A stretch of DNA of 64,000 nt from contig NZ_JAGIOO010000001.1 of assembly GCF_017876755.1 (NCBI RefSeq), positions 7,177,786 to 7,241,785 of the forward strand, in the 5' to 3' direction. The DNA comes from Crossiella equi. Lineage in GTDB: Bacteria; Actinomycetota; Actinomycetes; Mycobacteriales; Pseudonocardiaceae. Made by a program: the position numbers and the translations under genes. The notes under the pieces are model-generated. The model had not been told where the DNA came from. It saw only the letters and a list, made by a program, of their open reading frames with translations, and made no database searches. Below are positions 33,839-45,700 of the stretch, one piece after another (the first letter of the stretch is position 1; every line of letters starts with the position of its first letter).

Positions 33839-36800
33839 ATGGCGCGACGCATTGCGTCGCGGTCTGCGCACGGGCGCAGGCTGCCGTCTTTGGTCCTAGT
33901 TGGCTTGGTTGTCCTGACCGCGATCGTGGTGCCTTCGTCGGGGGTGCCGGAAACCGCTGTGCCCGTCCTGGCTGAGGCACCCACTGAAGCTGACGCGATG
34001 CGAGCCGCGGTGGCGCAAGGATCCCCGGTTGAGGTCGCGGCGCACGCGACCGAGAACACCAGGGTGCTCGCCAATCCCACCGGGACCTTCTCGCTCGAGC
34101 AGTCGGTGGTGCCGACCAGGGTTCGGCAGGACGGCAAGTGGGTGCCCGCCGACACCGCGCTGGCGCGGCGTTCGGATGGTTCGATCGGGCCGAAGGCCAC
34201 TACAGGGGAGGTCGCGTTCTCTGCTGGTGGGGAGGGGCCGCTGGTGCGGCTGGCCAACCCGGGCACTGAGATCACGCTCGACTGGCCGGGGCGACTGCCG
34301 GAACCGAAGCTGGACGGTGACAGTGCCACCTATCCCGAAGTCCGCCCAGGTGTCGATCTGCGGGTGCGTGCCACGGTTCGTGGATTCGCGCACGAGCTGG
34401 TGGTCAAGACCCGGGAGGCCGCCGCGGATCCCGCACTGTCCGAAGTGGCCTTCGAGGTGCGGGCCAAGGGCGTTCGGCTGACCGCGGATGAGGCCGGAAA
34501 CCTCCAAGGGCACAACGAGTCCGGGGCGCTCGTGTACCAGGCGCCCTCGCCCGAGATGTGGGACTCCTCGGACACGGCCCACCGTGCCCGTGTCGGGGTT
34601 CGGATCGACTCGGACCGACTCACCCTGCTGCCCGACCGCCGTTTGCTCGCCGACCCGGCCACCCGTTTTCCTGTGGTGATCGATCCGGACATGTCCTACA
34701 TCACTCCGGAGCGGGCGGGCTGGACCTTGGCCCGGCACTCCCACAAGGACCAGCGCAACTGGAACCTCGAGCCGAGGGACCAGGACGAGCGGGTCAAGGG
34801 CGTGGTGCGGGTCGGTCGTGAGACCGACCGGGACGGCACCTACCGGGACCGGTCCTTCTTCATGTTCCACCTCGACCCGAACGTGTTGCGCGGGGCCAGG
34901 ATCGAGGGGGGTACCACGTCCTTCCAGGTGTTCCAGACCTGGAAGGAGCTCAACACCTGCGACGCGGGCGCGGTCGACCCGGTGCTGTTGTACCTCGCCG
35001 GTGACATGGGCCCGGAGTCGTCCTGGAACAACCAGCCGCCGCTGCTCGGCGAGCCGCTGTCCGCGATCCGCACCACCCCCAAGCTCGGGCAGTCCTGTGG
35101 ACCGGACTGGGTCAAGTTCGGCATCGGCGGCATGATCCAGAAGGTCGCCGACGAGGGCTGGGGCGGCATCAACCTCGGCATGCGAGCCAGCGACGAGACG
35201 AGCTACAAGGGCTGGAAGAGGTTCCACAGCAAGGCCCAGGACGGCTACCGCTACTACCCGCGGCTGCACATCGAGTTCAACCGGCCGCCACACGCGCCGC
35301 AGTGGGCCAACACCGATCCGGAACTGAGGGCCTGCCGCTGGTGCGACGGCCAGCGGTGGACCGGCCAGGAGTGGATCAACCTCAACACCCAGGTCAACGA
35401 CCCCGATGGCGGGCAGCTGCGCACCATCTGGGACATCGCCACCCCCGAACACCAGTGGCGTGACCAGTGGCTGGGCGCGAACTCCGTGTACAGCACCGCA
35501 CTGGACCTGCGCGGCCTGCACGGCCGCACGGTGAACTGGCGGGTACGGGGCAACGACGGGGAGAAGGACGGTCCGGGCTTGGACGGTCCGTCGTTCGTGG
35601 TCGACCGGGAACGCCCGGACAAGCCGCCCACGGTCAGCGGTGTGTTGTACCAGGAGGACAACGCCTGGCACGGCGGTGTCGACGTGCCGGACACCTTCAC
35701 CTTCACCGCCAACGGTGTCGGCGACATCGACCACTTCGTGTACGGCTTCAGCGACCCGCCCACCACGCCGGTGGACGCGGACGCTTTGGGGGGCAAGGCG
35801 GTCGCGCGTATCGCGCCGCCCAGGGACGGCCCTGTCGACCTGTACGTGCAGAGCGTGGACCGGGCGGGGCTGCGCGGTCCGGCCAAGGTCTACCACTTCT
35901 ACGTGCGCCCCGGTGGTGGCCCCGCCTCGCAGTGGGCGATGGAGGGCAACGCCAAGGACGATTCCCCGCTGGGCGGTCGGCACGGCACCCCGCACGGCCC
36001 GGTGAGCTGGGCGCCGGGCGCGCTGGGCGCCTCGGCGCAGCTCAACGGCGTGGACGCCGCGATCAGTGCACCGCAGACCGTGAACACCGCGGCGAGCTTC
36101 ACCGTCTCGGCCTGGGTCAAGCCCGACCGGGTGGGTACCGAGGACCGGACTGTGCTTTCCCAGGACGGCGACCGGGTCGGTGGATTCCTGCTTCAGCTGC
36201 GCAAGGACGGCCGCTGGCAGCTCCTCGCCCCGGGCGGGGATGCTGATGAGGGCGATCCCGCGCACCGGGCCGTCGCCGTCGCAGGGGGCACCGCCAAGGC
36301 AGGGGAGTGGGCCCACCTGGCCGCGGTGGTCGACCACGAGGAACAACGGATCCACCTCTACGTCAACGGGTCCGCGGCGGCCAGCGTCGCCTACACCGGG
36401 CGTTGGAACGCCACCGGTGCCCTTCAGATCGGTCGTGGCAAGTGGAAGGGTGCGCACACCGGCTACTGGGCCGGGGGTGTCGACGAGGTCCGGGTGCACG
36501 ACCGGGTGCTCTCGCCCGCGTCCATCCAAGCATTGGTCAGCAGGGACAACGTCCAGCTCGGGCACTGGAAGTTCGACGAGGACAACGGCAGTACCGCCCG
36601 CAACGCGGTGGACAGTGGCCAGATCGGCGAACTGGTCAACGGAGCGACCTTCCAGCCCGGAGGCGGAGCGATCGGTGGCGCGGTCAAGCTCGACGGCGTT
36701 GACGACTTCGTGCGGACCCACACCTCCGTGGTGGACAACGACCGCAGTTTCGCCGTCAGTGCGTGGGTCAAACTGGACCGGCTCGCCGCAGCTGGCGATG

Positions 36801-39682
36801 CGGCGACCGTGGTGGGCCAGGACGGGGAGGCCAACAGCGGGTTCGTGCTCCAGCAGCGTGGGACCAGCTGGACGTTCGGCATGCTCAACGCCGCGGGTAC
36901 CGAGTGGGTGGGCTACGCCTCCTCCGCTGGTGACACGGCCCGTGCGGGGGCCTGGACGCACCTGGTGGGCGTTTACGACCACACGGCCAAGAAGCTCCGC
37001 CTGCACGTCAACGGCCAGCAGGTGGGCACCGGTGACGTACGCGAGGGCTGGAAGCCGACCGGTGCGCTCGTGGTGGGCAGGGCCGTCATCGGTGGTCGTG
37101 CCTCCGACCACCTGGCTGGCGTGGTCGATGAACTGCGGGTCTACAGCCGGACCCTGGTCGAGGAGGAGGTGCGGGGCATCGTCAGCCGTGACGACGTCGC
37201 CAGCGCGTCCTGGCAGCTCGACGGCAACACCGAGGACGCCTCCGGGCGGGGCCGCCACGCCACCGCGGTGGGTGTGCCCGGCTGGACCGCCGGTCAGGGC
37301 GACCTCGCCGACCCGAGGCGGCTGGCCGTGCACCTTGACGGCGTCGACGACCACGTCCGCGCCCCGGTACCGATGGACACCAGCACGAGCTTCTCGGTCT
37401 CCGCATGGGTGAAGCTGACCGAGAAGCCGGACCACTGGGCCTCGGCGATGAGTGCCAACGGCAAGGTGGCCTCCGCGTTCAACCTCGGCTACACCGGCCG
37501 GGCACTGGACCGCTGGGTGTTCGCCCTGCACGGTTCGGACGCCGAGCAGCCTTCCTCGGTGGTGCGCCTGGAGTCCGCGCAGGCGGTGCAGTCGAACGTG
37601 TGGACCCACCTGGCCGGGGTCTACGACGCCCACGCCGGTCAGGCCCGTCTCTACGTCAACGGTGTGCAGGTCGCCGCGGGAGCGTTCCGGGGCGGGTTCG
37701 CCGCCACCGAGGAGTTCGACATCGGCCGGGCCCGCTGGCGCACGAGCTGGCTGGACCACCTGCCCGGAGTGGTGGACAACGTCAAGACCTACAGCCGGGC
37801 ACTGTTCGAGGACGAGGCCCGTCTGCTGGCGGGCCGTGATCTCAGCCTGGTGCACAACCTGCGCCTGGACGAGCCCAACGGCACGGCAGCGGCCGACTCC
37901 ACCGGAGCGCGTCCAGGCACGCTGGGCGGCGGTGCGAGCTTCACCTCGGGTCGCACGGGCAACGCGGTCACGCTCGACGGCACCACCGGCCACGTCTCGA
38001 CCAAGGGCGTCGACCTGGGCACTGACAACAGCTTCACCGTCGCGGCCTGGGTCAACCTGAAGAACAAGGACGGCCAGGTCACCGCGGTCAGCATGGACGG
38101 CGCGCGCACCGCCAAGTTCCGCCTCGGCCACGTGGTGGACGGCGCGGAACGCCCGCTCGGCGCCTGGGTCTTCGAGATGCCGGAGTCCGACGAGGAGAAC
38201 GCGCCGATCACCAAGGCGGCGCTGTCCACGCTCAAGACCGAGCTCAACACCTGGGTGCACCTGGTCGGGGTGTATGAGAAGCAGACCAAGAAGCTGTGGC
38301 TGCACGTCAACGGCGACCGCATCGGTGACGGCACCCTGAACACGCCGTGGCAGGCCGGTGGCGGGCTTCAGCTGGGCCGGGCGAAGTCGGGCAGCGGCTA
38401 CGAGCAGTACTGGCCGGGTGGTGTCGACGACGTTCGGCTGTACACCAGCAGTCTCGACCGGCAGCGTGTCGCGGCGCTGTACGACTCCTACGCCGACCTC
38501 AACGCCAAACCGGTGCCCAAGGCGGTGCCCGCGGACGGCACGACCGTGCGGGACGAGCGTGGCGCGGTGTTCAAGTTCGTCGGCGGGGCGCCGATCTGGC
38601 TGAGTGACTGCGTGGTGGACTGCGGCACCCCGTCGCACATCCCCAACTGGCGGATCGATCAGCTCGACTCGATGAACCCGGTACCGGCCGACGGCGCGAC
38701 GATGATCGACGAACGGCACCGCATCTACAAGTTCGTCGGTGGCGCGCCGATCCAGCTCTCCGACTGCGGCGCTGGCTGCGGTACGCCGGTGCGGGTCAAC
38801 GACCGGTCGGTCGATGAGCTCAACCACATGAACGCGGTGCCGAGGACCGGGGCCACGGCCAAGGACCAGCGCAACCGGGTCTACGGATTCGTGGGCGGCG
38901 CGCCCATCCGGGTCGACGACTGCGGTGCGCCGTGCGGTACCCCGGTGCCACTGACCGACGTCAGCGTGGACACCCGCAACCACATGAACCACAAGCCGGT
39001 CGGTGGCACGCTGTTGCGCGCACCGGACGCGGTCGTGGGCAGGCCCACTTCGGTGTGGGTGGTGGCCAACGGGGCCAGGGTCAAGTTCGACAGCGGTGAG
39101 GAGCTGACCGGGGCGGGCTACCGCTGGGAGGACGTCCAGAACGTCCAGGAGAAGGTCCTCCTGGCGCTGCCGACCGCTCTGCCGGAGCGGACTCTCCTCC
39201 GCGCACCCGCCTCAGCCACACCACAGGCGGTGTGGGCGGTCGTGCAGGGCTCCCGGGTGAAGTTCGCCACCAGCGAGGAGTTCACCGCCGCGGGTTACCG
39301 CTGGGAGGACGTGGTCAACCTGCCGCCCAGGGTGGTCGAGACGCTGTCCACGCGTATCCCGGACGGCTCGTTGCTGCGGGCTCAGGACGGTCCGTCTCCG
39401 CAGGCGGTCTTCCTGGTTGCTGGCGGGGCCCGGCTGTGGGTGGCCTCCGCAGCGGAGTTCGAGGAGCTCGGCCGCTCCCCGGAGGAGGTCGTGGTGATCC
39501 CGCAGCGGGTGCTCGGCCCGATGCCCACCGCGATGGCCGAGGGCACCCTGGTCCGCTCGGCTGAGTCGAACCAGGTGTGGCGCATCGAGGGCGGCAAGCG
39601 CTGGGCCATCACCGAATGGGGCGACCCGGTGCGGTTGATCCCCAAGCGCGTCCTCGACGGCTACCCGATCGCGACCGTCTGA
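33839..39682 (+). CDS. Large secreted LamG-repeat protein
   Basis: 1947 residues from ATG 33839, preceded by AGGGGGGAA. Signal peptide: basic MARRIASRSAHGRRLP, hydrophobic SLVLVGLVVLTAIVV. A DNRLRE-like region lies at about 200-480. Four LamG/concanavalin-like domains follow at about 690-897, 904-1117, 1119-1330 and 1335-1547, each with the SF-x-VSAWVK and WTHLAGVYD-type signatures. Three Cys-containing repeats (KFVGGAPI-xx-x-DC...CGTP) span about 1560-1717, and four repeats of LLRAP...VWVV..GARVKF type about 1724-1934. It probably binds carbohydrate or cell-surface material. Just upstream of an RHS toxin, it may form part of its display or delivery; that is inference. Confidence 0.88.
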   Translation: MARRIASRSAHGRRLPSLVLVGLVVLTAIVVPSSGVPETAVPVLAEAPTEADAMRAAVAQGSPVEVAAHATENTRVLANPTGTFSLEQSVVPTRVRQDGKWVPADTALARRSDGSIGPKATTGEVAFSAGGEGPLVRLANPGTEITLDWPGRLPEPKLDGDSATYPEVRPGVDLRVRATVRGFAHELVVKTREAAADPALSEVAFEVRAKGVRLTADEAGNLQGHNESGALVYQAPSPEMWDSSDTAHRARVGVRIDSDRLTLLPDRRLLADPATRFPVVIDPDMSYITPERAGWTLARHSHKDQRNWNLEPRDQDERVKGVVRVGRETDRDGTYRDRSFFMFHLDPNVLRGARIEGGTTSFQVFQTWKELNTCDAGAVDPVLLYLAGDMGPESSWNNQPPLLGEPLSAIRTTPKLGQSCGPDWVKFGIGGMIQKVADEGWGGINLGMRASDETSYKGWKRFHSKAQDGYRYYPRLHIEFNRPPHAPQWANTDPELRACRWCDGQRWTGQEWINLNTQVNDPDGGQLRTIWDIATPEHQWRDQWLGANSVYSTALDLRGLHGRTVNWRVRGNDGEKDGPGLDGPSFVVDRERPDKPPTVSGVLYQEDNAWHGGVDVPDTFTFTANGVGDIDHFVYGFSDPPTTPVDADALGGKAVARIAPPRDGPVDLYVQSVDRAGLRGPAKVYHFYVRPGGGPASQWAMEGNAKDDSPLGGRHGTPHGPVSWAPGALGASAQLNGVDAAISAPQTVNTAASFTVSAWVKPDRVGTEDRTVLSQDGDRVGGFLLQLRKDGRWQLLAPGGDADEGDPAHRAVAVAGGTAKAGEWAHLAAVVDHEEQRIHLYVNGSAAASVAYTGRWNATGALQIGRGKWKGAHTGYWAGGVDEVRVHDRVLSPASIQALVSRDNVQLGHWKFDEDNGSTARNAVDSGQIGELVNGATFQPGGGAIGGAVKLDGVDDFVRTHTSVVDNDRSFAVSAWVKLDRLAAAGDAATVVGQDGEANSGFVLQQRGTSWTFGMLNAAGTEWVGYASSAGDTARAGAWTHLVGVYDHTAKKLRLHVNGQQVGTGDVREGWKPTGALVVGRAVIGGRASDHLAGVVDELRVYSRTLVEEEVRGIVSRDDVASASWQLDGNTEDASGRGRHATAVGVPGWTAGQGDLADPRRLAVHLDGVDDHVRAPVPMDTSTSFSVSAWVKLTEKPDHWASAMSANGKVASAFNLGYTGRALDRWVFALHGSDAEQPSSVVRLESAQAVQSNVWTHLAGVYDAHAGQARLYVNGVQVAAGAFRGGFAATEEFDIGRARWRTSWLDHLPGVVDNVKTYSRALFEDEARLLAGRDLSLVHNLRLDEPNGTAAADSTGARPGTLGGGASFTSGRTGNAVTLDGTTGHVSTKGVDLGTDNSFTVAAWVNLKNKDGQVTAVSMDGARTAKFRLGHVVDGAERPLGAWVFEMPESDEENAPITKAALSTLKTELNTWVHLVGVYEKQTKKLWLHVNGDRIGDGTLNTPWQAGGGLQLGRAKSGSGYEQYWPGGVDDVRLYTSSLDRQRVAALYDSYADLNAKPVPKAVPADGTTVRDERGAVFKFVGGAPIWLSDCVVDCGTPSHIPNWRIDQLDSMNPVPADGATMIDERHRIYKFVGGAPIQLSDCGAGCGTPVRVNDRSVDELNHMNAVPRTGATAKDQRNRVYGFVGGAPIRVDDCGAPCGTPVPLTDVSVDTRNHMNHKPVGGTLLRAPDAVVGRPTSVWVVANGARVKFDSGEELTGAGYRWEDVQNVQEKVLLALPTALPERTLLRAPASATPQAVWAVVQGSRVKFATSEEFTAAGYRWEDVVNLPPRVVETLSTRIPDGSLLRAQDGPSPQAVFLVAGGARLWVASAAEFEELGRSPEEVVVIPQRVLGPMPTAMAEGTLVRSAESNQVWRIEGGKRWAITEWGDPVRLIPKRVLDGYPIATV

Positions 39683-39700
39683 GCGTCGCACCGTCACCAC

Positions 39701-39735
39701 GCCCCGGGCCGGCCCTGCGCGGGCCGTCCCGGGGC
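39701..39735. terminator. GC-rich hairpin after the LamG gene
   Basis: GCCCCGGG (39701-39708) pairs with CCCGGGGC (39728-39735), with GGCC/GGCC inner pairing. It lies 19 bp after the LamG stop and about 40 bp before the RHS start, so it may terminate or attenuate. Confidence 0.5.
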
Positions 39736-39773
39736 ACTCCGAACGTGCTCGAACCAAGGTTCTTGGAGGAGAA

Positions 39774-42700
39774 GTGCGACGCACTCGGCAAGGGGGGTCC
39801 GCACGCCACGGCTGGTGGCGAGGCGTGGCCAGAGTGATGGCCCTGGTACTGGCCGCGGCCGCGGTGCAGGCCGTGGTCACACCGAGATCCGCGGTCGCGG
39901 CCGACGGTCCGTCGGTGCCGCTGACCGACATCGCCTCGGTCGGTGTCGCTGGGGAGGCTCGGACCTCCCGTCCGCGGGACGAGGTCGGGGAGTTCGCCAA
40001 GCGGGGTGACCAGCCCGAGGGAGGCGCCAGCGTCAAGCCCGGTGCGGGCACCTACGGGGCGACCTCCCTGACTCCCTCGGCGAGCTGGGACGTCTCGCCC
40101 CAGACCGGCGACTTCAGCTGGAGCTACCCACTGCGCGTGCCCCCGGTGCCCGGTGGGCTCCAGCCCGGCCTGGCGCTGTCCTACTCCTCCAGCGCGGTGG
40201 ACGGTCTCACCAGCAGCACGAACAGCCAGGCCTCCTGGATCGGTGACGGCTGGAGCATGTGGCCCGGCTACATCGAGCGGACCTACGTCGCGTGCGCGGA
40301 GAGCCTGCCGGGCAACGAGTGGGAGAAGCCTGGCGACCTGTGCTGGAAGAACGACAACGCGACCATCACCTTCAACGGGTCCGGGTCGGCCCTGATCAAG
40401 GACGACAGCACCCAGTCCTGGCGCCCCAAGAACGACGACGGTTCCCGGGTCGAACGCCTCGTGCACCCGGACGGGGTGGACAACGGTGACCGCGAACGGC
40501 AGTACTGGGTGGTCACCAGGCCGGATGGCACCAGGTACTACTTCGGTTCCAAACCCGCGGCCAAGTCCACCTGGACGGTGCCGGTCTTCAGCCTGAAGGA
40601 CGGCGAGCTCTGCAAGGGCTCGACCTACGACACCTCGTGGTGCAACCGGGCCTACCGGTGGAACCTGGACAAGGTCGTCGACCGGTTCGGCAACATGCTG
40701 ACCTACCAGTACGAGACCGAGACCAACTCCTACGGCCGCAACAAGAGCAAGGACGCTGCCGCCTACACCCGGGCCGGTTGGTTGACGGGTGCCGACTACG
40801 GCTTGCGCGCCGACCAGGACGTACCAGCCGCGGGCCGAGTGGTGTTCGAGACCACGGACCGGTGTGTGCCCGGCTCGGAGTGCAAGCTGGACAAGCCGCA
40901 GAACCTCCCGGATGTCCCGCTCGGCCTCAAGTGCGACGACGCCAAGTGCAAGGACAAGTGGTCGCCGACCTTCTGGACCACCAAACGGCTGGACAAGGTC
41001 ATCACCAAGGTGCGGCGCGGCGCGGAGCTCGCCGACGTCGACTCCTGGACCCTCAAGCACGAGATGCCCGATCCCGGTGACGGCGAGCGCGCCGCGCTGT
41101 GGCTGCGGTCGATCACCCACACCGGGCACGCCGGAACGACACCGGTGACCTTGCCTGAGGTCACCTTCGAGGGCGTGCGCAAGCCGAACCGGGCAAGCAC
41201 GGACAGCGGCAACGCCGCGCTGATCCGGTTCCGCATGAACGCGATCGTCTCCGAGTCCGGAGGCGTCACCTCGATCAAGTACCGCGACCCGGACTGCGTC
41301 GGGACGAACCTGCCGACCAAGCCGGAGAACAACACCCAGCTCTGCTACCCGGCGCGCTGGGCGGCCATCGGCGGTACGGAGCGCACCGACTACTTCCACA
41401 AGTACGTGGTCGAGTCGGTCAGCAGCCACGACCAGATCGCCAGCTCGGTCCCCGACGTGGTGAGCTACGAGTACCACGACGGTGCGGCCTGGCACGGCGA
41501 CGAGTCGGACCTGATGACCGACGCGAAGCGGAGCTGGACCGACTTCCGCGGCTTCGGCAAGGTCACCATCCGCAAGGGCAGCGGCCACGACGGGCCCAAG
41601 ACCAAGACCCAGCAGGTGTTCTACCGCGGCATGCACGAGGACCGGCAGCCCGGCGGTGGCAAGCGCGAAGCGTGGGTGACCGACTCCGAAGGCGGCAAGG
41701 AGCACGACTGGGCCTGGCTGCGCGGCACCACGAGGGAATCACTGGTTTTCGACGGCGACTCCGACCGGGTGCTCAGCAAGAGCATCACCGAGCCGACCTG
41801 GCAGGGACCGACCGCCACCCGGGGCGAGCTGAAGGCCTACATCGTGCGCCCGGGTGTGGTGCGGGAGTACACGGAGCTGGAAGCCGGCCCCCGGCGGGAG
41901 ACCAAGACCCAGAACGAGTACGACGACCGAGGGCTGCCGACCAAGGTGGACGACCTCGGTGATCTGAGCACGCCCGCCGACGACACCTGCACCCGGACCA
42001 CGTACGCCCGCAACACCGAGGCATGGCTGATCAGCCTGCCGTCCCGGGTCCAGAGCGTCTCGGTGCACTGCGGGGTGACCCCGAAGGTGCCCGAGCACGT
42101 CCTCAGCGATGTCCGCAACAGCTACGACGGTCGCACACCGGGTGAACCGCCGCTGCGGGGTACCGTGACCACGACGGAGCAGCTGACGGACAAGCCCGGC
42201 GGACCGGACTACGCCGTCGTGGCCACCGGCACCTACGACACCTACGGCCGCCCGCTGGAGTCCACTGACGCGCTGAAGCGGACGGTGAAGACCGGCTACA
42301 CCCCGGCCACCGGCGGACCGGTCACCCAGACCACCCTCACCAACCCGCTCGGCCACACCTCCACCACCACGCTGGACCCGGCCTGGGGGCTGCCGGTGAA
42401 GGTGGTGGACCAGAACCAGCAGGTGACCGAGGTGGCCTACGACGCGCTCGGCCGGACCACCGAGGTCTGGTCGCCGATGCGCAAGCGCGGCAAGGGCCGC
42501 GGCGTGGCGTACTACAGCTACGAGGTCCGCAGGGACGGACCGAACGTGGTGACCACGAGTGCCCTGGGCCCCAACGGCAACTTCACCACCGGCAAGGTGC
42601 TCTACGACGGTCTGCTCCGGCAGCGCCAGACCCAGGCACCGGCGGTGGGCGGTGGGCGCCTGCTCACCGACACGCGCTACGACTCGCAAGGGCGGGCCTA

Positions 42701-45700
42701 CCGCACCACCCAGCCGTACTTCAACAACGCGCCGATCGACAACGCCCTCTGGCGTGCGGCCGACGGCGAGGTGCCCGGTGCCACCGTCACCGAGTTCGAC
42801 GGCCTCGGCAGGCCCAAGACGCAGAGCTTCGTCGGCGGTGGCGTGCGGAAGTGGACCACCACCACCCGCTACGGCGGTGACCGCGTGCACGTCACCCCGC
42901 CCCAGGGCGGCACCCCGAGCACCTCGATCTTCGACGCCAAGGGCCAGCTGATCGAACTGCGGCAGTACCGGGGCGAGCAGCCCGCGGGCGGGTTCGACAA
43001 GACCACCTACACCTACACCCCGGCGGGCAAACCGAGCACGGTGACCGACGCCGCGGGCAACACCTGGCGCTACCACTACGACCTGCGCGGCAGGCAGACC
43101 AAGGTCGAGGACCCGGACAAGGGCACGACCACGATGGTCTACGACGAGGCGAGCCAGCTCACCTCCACCACCGACGCGCGCGACAAGACCGTGGTCAACG
43201 TCTACGACGACGCCGGCCGGCGCAGGGAGCTCCGCGAGGGCACCAAGACCGGCCCGAAGCTCTCCGAGTGGACCTACGACACCGCCATCGGCGGCAAGGG
43301 GCTCCTCGCCACCGCCACCCGGTTCTCCGGCGGCAACGCCTACACCAAGCGGGTCGAGGCCTACGACGGGCTGGGCAACGCGGTCAGCTGGGACACGATC
43401 ATCCCGGCCGCGGAGAAGGGGATCGCGGGCACGTACACCACGTCCGCCTCCTACAACCAGGACGGCAGCCTGCGCGCGGAGGTCTTCGCCAAGGCGGGCT
43501 CGCTGGATGCCGAGACCTACAACCACGGTTACGACGACGCGGGCCGTCCGCTGACCGCCTACGGCAACCGCACCGAGTACGTGACCGATACCCAGTTCAC
43601 CCGCTACGGCGAGCTGCAGCGCCTGCAACTGGGCAGCGGCGGCAAGCGGACCTGGCTGTCCGGCTACCTCAACAGCGACACCCGCAGGCTTGAGCGGATG
43701 ATCGTGGACGCCGAGGTGCCGCGGCCGATGCAGGCCGACATCAACTACACCTACGACGACGCGGGCAACATCACCTCCATCGCGGACACCCCACAGGGGC
43801 AGGCCGTGGACGTGCAGTGCTTCCAGCACGACTACCTGCGGCGCCTGACCGAAGCGTGGAGCCAGAAGACGACCGGCCAGTGCGCGGCCACCCCCGCACA
43901 GGACCTCGTCGGTGGCGTGGCGCCGTACTGGCAGTCCTTCACCTACGACGCGGTCGGCAACCGGCTGACCGACACCGCCCACACCACCGAGGGCGACACG
44001 ACCCGGACCTACGCCTACCCGGCGGCCGGCCAGCAACAGCCGCACACGCTGCGCTCGGTGACCACCACGGGACCGGCGGGCCAGCGGCTGGACGAGTTCG
44101 GCTACGACAAGGCAGGCAACACCACCGACCGCAAGCTCGCGCTGGGCGGTACGCACCGGCTGGAGTGGGACACCCAGGGCCGGATGGTCCGCAACACCGA
44201 GACGCAAAGCAACCTGACCACCGACGTCGTGTACGACGCCGCGGGTGAGCGTCTGGTCCGCCGCGACCCGACCGGTGTCACGCTCTACCTGGACGGGCAG
44301 GAGGTGCGCTACACCAACAGCACCGCACTGACCTCTGTCACCCGGTACTACCACCACGGCGGGCAGCCGGTCGCCGTGCGCGTGGACCAGGCGCTGAACT
44401 GGCTGGCCGCAGACCACCAGGGCACGAGCCAGTTCTCGGTCAACGCCGACACCATGGAGGTCAACCGCCGCCGCCAGACCCCATTCGGGGCCGAACGCGG
44501 CCCGAAGGCGAACTTCCCCGGTGAGAAGGGCTTCGTCGGCGGCACGAACGACGCGACCACGGGCCTGACCCACGTCGGTGTGCGGGAGTACGACTCAGGC
44601 ACCGGACGTTTCATCTCGGTCGACCCGATCATCAATCCGGGCGATCCGCAGCAGTTGCACGGGTACTCCTACGCCAACGGCTCGCCGGTCACCAAGTCCG
44701 ATCCCACGGGCCTGGAACCGATGATGGAGTACTGCAAGAACTGGCCGACCCCGGACTGCCGCAACCACTACTACGGCGGCAAGGTCAACGACCCCACCCT
44801 GAACACGGCGGGGCTCGAGGGCTGCAAGTGGGAACGGACTTGCGCGGCCCAGATGGGCAGCCGCATGAACAAGAACCACTCGCCGAACTTCAAGCCCGCT
44901 ACTGGGAGTCTCACTCCTGGCATCCGGCCGGTGCTGGTCTTCGCCGCGGTCGCGGTCACCGACGTGGTGGTGTTCGCCGGGTGCACCGCGCTGACTGCTC
45001 CTTGGACGGCAGGCGCCTCCACCATCGCGTGCGCCGGTATCGCGGGAGCGGCTGGCGGTGCCGTCAGCGGTGCGCTCAGCGAGGAACGGAACGTCGCCCA
45101 GGAAACCGCTACGGGCGCGGCGCTAGGCCTGCTCACCGGCGGGGCGGGCACGCTCATCCGCAGCCTGATCAGCAAGTCCGACAGCGTGCTCACGCCCGCG
45201 GTCCGAGGCTGTTTGAACAGTTTCGCGGGTGAGACCGAGGTCCTGATGGCCGACGGAACCAGTAAACCCATCAGCGAGATCCAGGTCGGCGACCGCATCG
45301 CCAACAATGAGCCGGGCGAGGACCGAACCCGGGCGAACACGGTCACCGTGGTGCACGTGACGGACCAGGACAAGGAGTTCGTCGACCTGACGGTGTCCAC
45401 GTCCGCTGGAGAGCGGACAATCAGGTCCACCGCCAATCACCCATTCTACAGCGTCACCGTGGACGACTGGGTGCACGCCGACAAGCTCCAAGTGGGCGAC
45501 GAGCTGACCACCCCGGGTGACGGCCGGGCAAAGGTGGCGGCGACCCGCTCCTACACCGCTCGCATCCAGACGTTCAACCTTACGGTCGACACGGTGCACA
45601 CGTACTATGTGCTAGCCGGGTCCACTCCGGTTCTGGTCCACAACTCCAACTGCCCGGTATATCGGACGCAGACTTCCCACCCTGACAGCCTGCGCCTGGC

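Noticed and set aside
33896-38992. Very long minus-strand open frame opposite the LamG gene
   Set aside because: It is a high-GC shadow of the LamG gene: biased composition, no domain, no ribosome-binding site, while the plus strand has a signal peptide and clear domains.
39609-41705. 698-residue minus-strand frame across the LamG/RHS junction
   Set aside because: It crosses a terminator and two gene ends on the opposite strand, and its composition is that of a shadow frame.
41739-44573. Long minus-strand open frame opposite the RHS gene
   Set aside because: Antisense shadow of the YD repeats; no recognisable domain and low-complexity Val/Arg/Gly composition.
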